The translations under genes and the position numbers were made by a program. From contig JACOWJ010000053.1 in the NCBI GenBank assembly GCA_016176845.1, positions 1-18,801 on the forward strand: a stretch of DNA of 18,801 nucleotides, given 5' to 3'. The stretch is from Nitrospinota bacterium. Its GTDB lineage: Bacteria; 2-12-FULL-45-22; JACOWJ01. Positions 14,811 to 18,801 of the stretch are shown here, piece after piece (position 1 is the first letter of the stretch; each line of letters opens with the position of its first letter). The notes beneath the pieces were generated by a model. The model made no database searches. It was not told where the DNA came from and was given only the letters and a program-made list of their open reading frames with translations.

Positions 14811-15452
14811 ATGGAGAGAACTTGGGTTTCGGCCCTCATCTTGGGAGCTGGACAGGCCAGGAGGATGGGGCTCACCAAACAGCTTCTCCCCTTCGGGCGA
14901 ACCACCTTGCTGGGACAAGTGCTGGGAAACGTCCTCGCCTCGCAGGTTCAGGAGACGGTTCTGATCCTGGGCCACGAGGCCGGGGCGATCCTTCGGGCTT
15001 TGGGGCTTAACCATCCTGATCCAGAAGAAGGGCTCAACCGCTCCGATAAAATTGGGTTCAAGGTCCGGATCAACCCGGAGTACGCGGAGGGCCTCAGCTC
15101 CTCCATCCGGTTGGGGGTGTCGTCCCTCGCCCCTCAGGCCGCGGCCGTGATGATCGTGCTGGGAGATCAGCCTTTGATCGATCCTCTGGTGATCGATTTT
15201 CTCATCGCCACCTTCAGGGCGAGCGGCCGCGGGATCGTTGCTCCATTCTATGGGGGTAGAAGGGGCCACCCGATCCTGCTGCATCTGAAGTACCGGGAAT
15301 CCATGCTCGGCCTCCGGGGGGATGTGGGCTGTCGGGAGATCCTGTCCACCTGTTCCGAGGATCTTTTGGAGGTCGAAGTGGACTGTCCGGGAGTGGTCCA
15401 GGATGTGGATACCCTGGAGGAGTACCGGCGTTGCCGCGAGAGCCTAAAGTAA
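14811..15452 (+). CDS. MocA-like nucleotidyltransferase (molybdenum cofactor cytidylyltransferase family)
   Basis: This 213-residue cytoplasmic enzyme belongs to the MobA/MocA NTP-transferase group. Visible motifs are the nucleotide-binding LGAGQARRMGLTKQLL (11-26), the metal-binding GDQPLID (118-124), the substrate loop GRRGHPILL (149-157) and DVDTLEEY (198-205). MocA joins CMP from CTP to molybdopterin, giving the cytosine dinucleotide cofactor used by xanthine-oxidase-family enzymes. MobA uses GTP instead; the YqeC-like partner just downstream favours MocA. Uncharacterised relatives in selenium-dependent hydroxylase clusters are equally possible. ATG 14811 follows GGGAGAGGGAG; an in-frame TTG at 14772 is weaker. 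It lies 50 bp after the GDPD gene and may share its transcript. Confidence 0.82.
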   Translation: MERTWVSALILGAGQARRMGLTKQLLPFGRTTLLGQVLGNVLASQVQETVLILGHEAGAILRALGLNHPDPEEGLNRSDKIGFKVRINPEYAEGLSSSIRLGVSSLAPQAAAVMIVLGDQPLIDPLVIDFLIATFRASGRGIVAPFYGGRRGHPILLHLKYRESMLGLRGDVGCREILSTCSEDLLEVEVDCPGVVQDVDTLEEYRRCRESLK

Positions 15453-15453
15453 A

Positions 15454-15640
15454 TTAGGGATTAGGGATTAGGGATTAGGGATTAGGGGCTAGTAAGAAAG
15501 AAGAGCTTTTGCTAATCCCTAGCCCCTAGTCCCTAGCCCCTAAAAAAGGAAATTCCTATACCTTACAAGTTAGCTCTCAGCTCGTAGCTCATAGCTCATA
15601 GAGGGCTGAGCTCCGAGCTGAGAAAGGGAATTCCTATACG
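15454..15640. repeat. Two adjacent heptameric hairpin elements with shared end motif
   Basis: The 213-bp spacer before the YqeC-like gene holds two repeat modules. Module 1: about four tandem heptads of the TTAGGGA type (15454-15492), an imperfect complementary arm (15511-15541), then GGAAATTCCTATAC (15548-15561). Module 2: heptads AGCTCGT/AGCTCAT (about 15581-15600) in a hairpin whose arms TCTCAGCTCGTAGCTCA (15575-15591) and 15607-15623 pair at all but one position, then GGGAATTCCTATAC (15626-15639). The end motifs differ at one base, and its reverse complement is also at 3657-3670. The spacer carries no gene. Confidence 0.75.
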
Positions 15641-15665
15641 CTCAAGTTAGCGCGGGGAGGCCCTG

Positions 15666-16439
15666 ATGCGGGAAAGCGGCTTGATCGAGGCCCTGGAGGT
15701 CCGAGCGGGGGAGATGGTCTGCCTCGTGGGAGGAGGAGGAAAGACCAGTCTGATGTTCTGGCTGGGCAGAGAGCTGGCCGAGCGCTATGGCCGGGCCATC
15801 ATGACCACCACTACCCGGATCCTGGAGCCCAACCCATCTCAGGCTCCCTGTCTCCTCGTGAGCGCGGATGAGGAGGAGATCCGGGCTTTGATCCGTCCTC
15901 TGCTGGACGAGCATGGCCGGGTGACCCTGGCGGCCCGCCGCCTGCCGGAAGGAAAGCTCTCGGGGTTCCCCTCGGAGGTCATCGAAAGGTTAGCCTTGGC
16001 ACTCCCGGGGGTCCCCTGGGTGATCGAGGCCGATGGATCTCGTCAAAAGCCGCTGAAGGCCCCCAACGCGACCGAGCCCGTCATTCCTCCCTCGACCTCT
16101 CTGGTGGTGGCGATGGTGGGGCTCGATGCGCTCGAGGGAAGGCTCACGGAAGAGTACGTCTTTCGCCCGGAGGTCGCCGCGAGGTTGTTGGGCGTTCCTC
16201 TGGGAGATCCAGTGGTTCCGGAGCATGTGGTGGGTCTTCTGGCCCATCCGGAGGGGATCCTTAAGGGTACCCCCCCCGGAGCCAGGACCATCGCCTTCCT
16301 GAACAAAGTGGACCTCCCCGGCGCCAGGGAGAAGGGCGAGGCCCTGGCGCTAAGCATCCTGCTCCGGACCCCCCCGCTGGTGAAACGGGTGCTGTTAGGG
16401 AGCGCCGCCGCTACTTGTATTCTTCCCTGGGAGGGCTGA
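15666..16439 (+). CDS. yqeC: YqeC-like selenium/molybdenum hydroxylase accessory protein
   Basis: This is a 257-residue P-loop protein. GGGGKTS (22-28) is the nucleotide-binding loop, TTTTRI (47-52) follows, EADGSRQKPLKAPNATEPVIP (121-141) is the family's most conserved block, and NKVD (213-216) resembles a G4 motif. YqeC proteins occur with selenium-dependent molybdenum hydroxylases and are thought to help make their cofactor; the exact step is not established. ATG 15666 follows GGGGAGG by 5 nt. It follows the MocA-like gene on the same strand, but 213 bp of repeats intervene. Its last 29 bp overlap the 3' end of the convergent cupin gene. No molybdenum hydroxylase structural gene is in the window. 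Confidence 0.82.
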   Translation: MRESGLIEALEVRAGEMVCLVGGGGKTSLMFWLGRELAERYGRAIMTTTTRILEPNPSQAPCLLVSADEEEIRALIRPLLDEHGRVTLAARRLPEGKLSGFPSEVIERLALALPGVPWVIEADGSRQKPLKAPNATEPVIPPSTSLVVAMVGLDALEGRLTEEYVFRPEVAARLLGVPLGDPVVPEHVVGLLAHPEGILKGTPPGARTIAFLNKVDLPGAREKGEALALSILLRTPPLVKRVLLGSAAATCILPWEG

Positions 16440-16737
16440 AGATGTCCAAAGCGCGCGTGGCCTCCCCTAAAGTCTTCACTTTATGGAGGACACCTCCCGG
16501 GATCAGGTAGGCATCCCCGGCCTTGATGACCCGGACCTCCGATCCGATGGTGAATTCCAGCTCCCCCCAAAGGACGACACCGGCCTGCTCGTGGGGATGG
16601 CTGTGCTCGGGTACGATGGAGTGAGGCTCGAGATCGACGAAAGAGAGCATCATCTTATCCTGCCAGGCCACGCGGGCCTTGACCCCCGGGGCGAGCTCTT
16701 TTGCCCCCAAGGCCTCCGGATCCACGAAGTAGCTCAT
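16411..16737 (-). CDS. Single-domain cupin protein
   Basis: This is a small 108-residue beta-barrel protein. The metal-binding cupin motif 1 is visible as EHSHPHEQAGVVLWGELEF (44-62; H45, H47, possibly H49, E50), and motif 2 as AYLIPGGVLHKV (76-87, H85). Single cupins of this type bind a divalent metal and may act as isomerases, dioxygenases or sugar/ligand sensors; I cannot assign one. ATG 16737 has GAGGAGGG just upstream. The frame stays open to 17001, but that extension translates two dispersed repeats and is not protein-coding. The gene converges on the YqeC-like gene with a 29-bp overlap, which may cause transcriptional interference. Confidence 0.85.
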   Translation of the reverse strand: MSYFVDPEALGAKELAPGVKARVAWQDKMMLSFVDLEPHSIVPEHSHPHEQAGVVLWGELEFTIGSEVRVIKAGDAYLIPGGVLHKVKTLGEATRALDIFSPPREEYK

Positions 16738-16761
16738 GGGTTCCCTCCTCTTTTTTACTAA

Positions 16762-16901
16762 GAGGGTGTGTAAGAAGTTGCCATCTCGGCCAGATCCAGG
16801 AGATTGCTTCGTCGCTAACGCTCCTCGCAATGACGTTAATCTTGTCATTGCGAGCGAAGCGAAGCAATCCTCGTTATATGCTGGACTTTTCACACACCCT
16901 C
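16762..16901. mobile_element. MITE-like element with terminal inverted repeats
   Basis: GAGGGTGTGTAAGAAG (16762-16777) and CTTTTCACACACCCTC (16886-16901) are terminal inverted repeats matching at 14 of 16 positions. Between them is the palindromic repeat with arms GATTGCTTCG...TGAC (16803-16834) and GTCATTGCG...CAATC (16844-16869), a type spread across many bacterial genomes. The element is 140 bp with no coding capacity. I saw no clear target-site duplication. Confidence 0.6.
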
Positions 16902-16923
16902 CAAGGGTTTCAAACAAATCTCT

Positions 16924-16991
16924 TGTCATTCCCGCGAAAGCGGGAATCCATGTCAGGAAGACTGGATTCCGGGTCAAGCCCGGAATGACAG
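16924..16991. repeat. Dispersed palindromic repeat (TGTCATTCC...GGAATGACA)
   Basis: A 68-bp repeat with terminal inverted TGTCATTCC and GGAATGACA and internal hairpins CCCGCGAAAGCGGG and TTCCGGGTCAAGCCCGGAA. The type is very common between genes of proteobacterial genomes; when translated it gives the familiar spurious IPAFAGMT-like peptide. Confidence 0.75.
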
Positions 16992-17098
16992 CAATAGACA
17001 TTGGTTATTTCCGATAATGTCTAATGGGAAAGCCTGCCGGGAATATTCCGGATTCCTGAATTTAACATGGTCTATCCCCTGTCGGCAACTAAAAAATC

Positions 17099-17127
17099 TT
17101 GACAAGTCATCGGCCGATTGCTAATGT
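17099..17127 (+). promoter_or_regulatory. Candidate promoter upstream of the BcrB-like gene
   Basis: A perfect -35 TTGACA (17099-17104), a 17-bp spacer and a weak -10 TAATGT (17122-17127, 3/6). If used, the leader would be about 390 nt, passing the shared 26-bp block, a large hairpin and a short overlapping reading frame. Confidence 0.35.
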
Positions 17128-17240
17128 GAACAAAAATTCATAGATCTCCTCACGGGTGCTGCCGGGCCGAGCTGCCCGCGAGGCCTTCTATGGCTTGCCG
17201 GCAGCGCCTGCACAGGGATCGATATGGGTTGCCGGTCGGA

Positions 17241-17266
17241 TTTACCGTGAAAATGCCAAGGCCTAT
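17241..17266 (-). repeat. 26-bp block shared with the pilin upstream region (copy 2, inverted)
   Basis: TTTACCGTGAAAATGCCAA (17241-17259) is the exact reverse complement of 10970-10988; with GGCCTAT next to it, 25 of 26 positions match 10963-10988. It lies about 255 bp upstream of the BcrB-like start. Confidence 0.7.
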
Positions 17267-17352
17267 TGGGGGCCGATTTTCATTCTCGGGGGCGGCCAAC
17301 TCCGGTCGGCCATGTCGGTTCAGGATCATGGACTAAATTAAGTTTCCCGTTT

Positions 17353-17415
17353 TTTCGCGCCCTTCGCGGCTTCGCGCGAACTCTTGATTCACGCGAAGCC
17401 GCGAAGGGCGCGAAA
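17353..17415. repeat. Perfect 24-bp inverted repeat rich in TTCGCG
   Basis: Arms 17353-17376 (beginning TTTCGCGCCC) and 17392-17415 (ending GGGCGCGAAA) are perfect complements with a 15-nt loop. TTCGCGCGAA also occurs at 6131-6140. The hairpin would be very stable in a transcript reading into the BcrB-like gene and has a T6 run just before its left arm, so it resembles a terminator only on the opposite strand. Confidence 0.7.
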
Positions 17416-17488
17416 TCTCTGGGAAAGTTATTTGGTCGCTATTCTTAGGGAAAGGAAGGCCGAAAACGTTCGGGCAAGGAGCAGTTTT

Positions 17489-17533
17489 ATGATCGCAGTA
17501 GAGATCAAGGAGGCGATTCGATGGAAGCGGTAA
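17489..17533 (+). other. Possible 14-codon leader reading frame
   Basis: ATG 17489 with CAAGGAG at 17475-17481 opens a 14-residue frame (MIAVEIKEAIRWKR) that ends at TAA 17531-17533, overlapping the first 13 bases of the BcrB-like gene in another frame. The BcrB-like ribosome binding site lies within it. It could be a translational coupling leader or chance. Confidence 0.3.
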
Positions 17534-18801
17534 AAACGTTGGAGCCCCAATACCAGGGGGCCGCTCGGGAAGGACAGAGGGTCCTGATCAAGCGATGGTT
17601 CGACGGGATCAGTCAGAGCCGGGAGCGAGGGGAGAAAGTCGCCTACGCCTTCGTCATCCCCAGCGCCTTCGAGCTGCTGCGCTCTTTTGACATTCAGGTC
17701 ATCGCCCTGCCCGAGGTTCAGGCCCTCCAGTGCGCCGTCAAGAAGGTCGGCCAGCAGTATCTGACCAAGGCCGAGGAGATGGGCTATTCGCTGGATGTCT
17801 GCGGCTACGTCAAGATCGATGCAGCCATGCTTGAGATGGGCGGGGGCCACCCCCTGGGGAAGATCCCCCCCCCCGACCTGGTGATCTGTCCCACGCTGTG
17901 CAACACCTATATCAAGTGGGCCGAGATCTGGGAGGATCGGTTCAACGCCCCGCTCATGCTGCTGGACCAGCCCTCCCGCATCATGAACGTCGAGAACTAC
18001 TGGGGCAGCGCCGACTACGAGATCGACCTCAAGTATATGATGAGCCAGATGGAGGATTTGATCGAGGCCTGCGAGCGGATCACCGGCAAGCGGTTCGACC
18101 CGGACAAGCTGGCCTATTACGAGGGCCAGTGGAACCAGGTAGCCGACCTGTGGATGGAGATCCGGGAATTCAACAAGCGGATCCCGGCCGTCTTCGATTC
18201 CTTCGAGGATGGCCTCTATTACATGGGCGGCATCCAGGCCTGTCGGGGCAGCGGCGAGGCGATCCCCTTTATGAACGCCATCAAGCAGGAGCTGGAGGAG
18301 CGGGTGGCCCTGGGGATCTATCCGGTGAAGGAGGAGCGGTTCCGGATGTTCATCGACCTGGCCCCCTGCTGGTCGAAACTCAGGAGTTTCATCGGCCTCT
18401 TCAAGAAGTGGGACGTCCTGTTCGTCTATGGGACTTACATGAGCATGCTGGTGGAGCCCGAGTTCCGCTACGATACCTCCCGGCCCCTGGAGAGCCTGGC
18501 CGAGAGCCTGATCTACTTCACAACGCCGGGATCGACCATGAACCTCTTCAGCAACCGCCTGGGCCAGACGATCGACCTGTGCCAGGAGTATTCGATCGAT
18601 GGGGTGGTGCTGCACGCCATCAAGAGCTGTCGGGCCATCTCGGGAGGGATCGTGGACGAGCGGGAGTTTCTCCAGCGGGCGGGGATCCCCACGCTGTTCC
18701 TTGACTCGGACCTGGTCGATGCCCGGTATTTCTCGGAGGCCCAGATGCGCAACCGGGTCGATGCCTTCTTTGAGTCCTTGGAGCGCAAGAAGTTTTACCG
18801 T
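17521..18801 (+). CDS. 2-hydroxyacyl-CoA dehydratase/benzoyl-CoA reductase family subunit (BcrB-like), partial at 3' end
   Basis: The frame is open for 427 codons to the window edge with no stop. The protein belongs to the HgdB/BcrB/BzdO family, whose members bind a [4Fe-4S] cluster and take low-potential electrons to reduce or dehydrate CoA thioesters. Candidate cluster or active-site cysteines are C94 (DVCGY), C123 and C127 (ICPTLCNT) and C370 (IKSCR). The C-terminal GIPTLFLDSDLVDARYFSEA, then RVDAFFESL, is the familiar end of these proteins, so probably only a few codons are missing (BcrB/BzdO are about 430-450 residues). BcrB-like is the best guess; a 2-hydroxyacyl-CoA dehydratase subunit is possible. 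ATG 17521 has AAGGAGG at 17507-17513, 7 nt upstream. Partner subunits and a ferredoxin or activase should lie just downstream. Confidence 0.88.
   Translation, partial: MEAVKTLEPQYQGAAREGQRVLIKRWFDGISQSRERGEKVAYAFVIPSAFELLRSFDIQVIALPEVQALQCAVKKVGQQYLTKAEEMGYSLDVCGYVKIDAAMLEMGGGHPLGKIPPPDLVICPTLCNTYIKWAEIWEDRFNAPLMLLDQPSRIMNVENYWGSADYEIDLKYMMSQMEDLIEACERITGKRFDPDKLAYYEGQWNQVADLWMEIREFNKRIPAVFDSFEDGLYYMGGIQACRGSGEAIPFMNAIKQELEERVALGIYPVKEERFRMFIDLAPCWSKLRSFIGLFKKWDVLFVYGTYMSMLVEPEFRYDTSRPLESLAESLIYFTTPGSTMNLFSNRLGQTIDLCQEYSIDGVVLHAIKSCRAISGGIVDEREFLQRAGIPTLFLDSDLVDARYFSEAQMRNRVDAFFESLERKKFYR

Noticed and set aside
16738-17001. N-terminal extension of the cupin gene
   Set aside because: The extra residues translate the two dispersed palindromes (the IPAFAGMT and CFASLAMT type peptides), and a good ribosome binding site supports ATG 16737.
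17428-18615. Minus-strand open frame of 395 codons
   Set aside because: It is antisense to the BcrB-like gene, which has conserved motifs and a strong ribosome binding site. The minus frame is a composition shadow.

Overview
The window reads as a GC-rich chromosomal segment from an anaerobic Gram-negative bacterium, most like a Desulfobacterota (former Deltaproteobacteria) genome. That placement is inference. It rests on a YibQ-type divergent polysaccharide deacetylase next to a CtpA protease and TsaD, a split transketolase, type IV pilus minor pilins, an HMG-CoA-synthase-like protein fused to a Zn-ribbon/OB domain, a benzoyl-CoA-reductase-family subunit, and spacers full of short palindromic and heptameric repeats. 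No rRNA, tRNA, CRISPR array or complete transposase was seen.

Layout. Minus strand 35-1444: HMG-CoA-synthase-like/DUF35 fusion, transcribed away from a divergent promoter region (about 1649-1738). Plus strand 1781-2704: a PfkB sugar kinase. Plus strand 2828-8315: a probable operon of transketolase N and C subunits, a CtpA-type S41 protease, a divergent polysaccharide deacetylase and tsaD. A convergent spacer (8316-8509) separates this from a minus-strand pair: a HAD phosphatase (9870-10565) followed by an HD-domain protein (9834-8510) that is broken by a one-base frameshift in an A5 run. Plus strand 11073-13649: a three-gene minor pilin set (PilX-, PilV- and PilW-like). Plus strand 13837-16439: a glycerophosphodiester phosphodiesterase, a MocA-like nucleotidyltransferase and a YqeC-like protein, the last two pointing to (selenium-dependent) molybdenum hydroxylase maturation. 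A small cupin gene lies convergent at 16411-16737. After about 780 bp of repeats and leader sequence, a BcrB/HgdB-family gene starts at 17521 and runs off the right edge with no stop codon.

How the genes may fit together. The CoA-thioester-related genes at both ends suit anaerobic degradation of aromatic or other CoA-activated acids. MocA/YqeC would mature a molybdenum hydroxylase, for example a 4-hydroxybenzoyl-CoA-reductase-like enzyme encoded elsewhere. The transketolase pair and PfkB kinase serve sugar-phosphate metabolism, and CtpA, YibQ-like and TsaD are housekeeping. These links are inferred from neighbourhood and family knowledge, not shown.

The most unusual content is in the spacers. 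Five intergenic stretches carry tandem repeats of different sequence but the same 7-bp period, several folding into hairpins. Two of these loci share a 14-bp end motif. A near-identical 26-bp block occurs in inverted orientation upstream of both the pilin genes and the BcrB-like gene.
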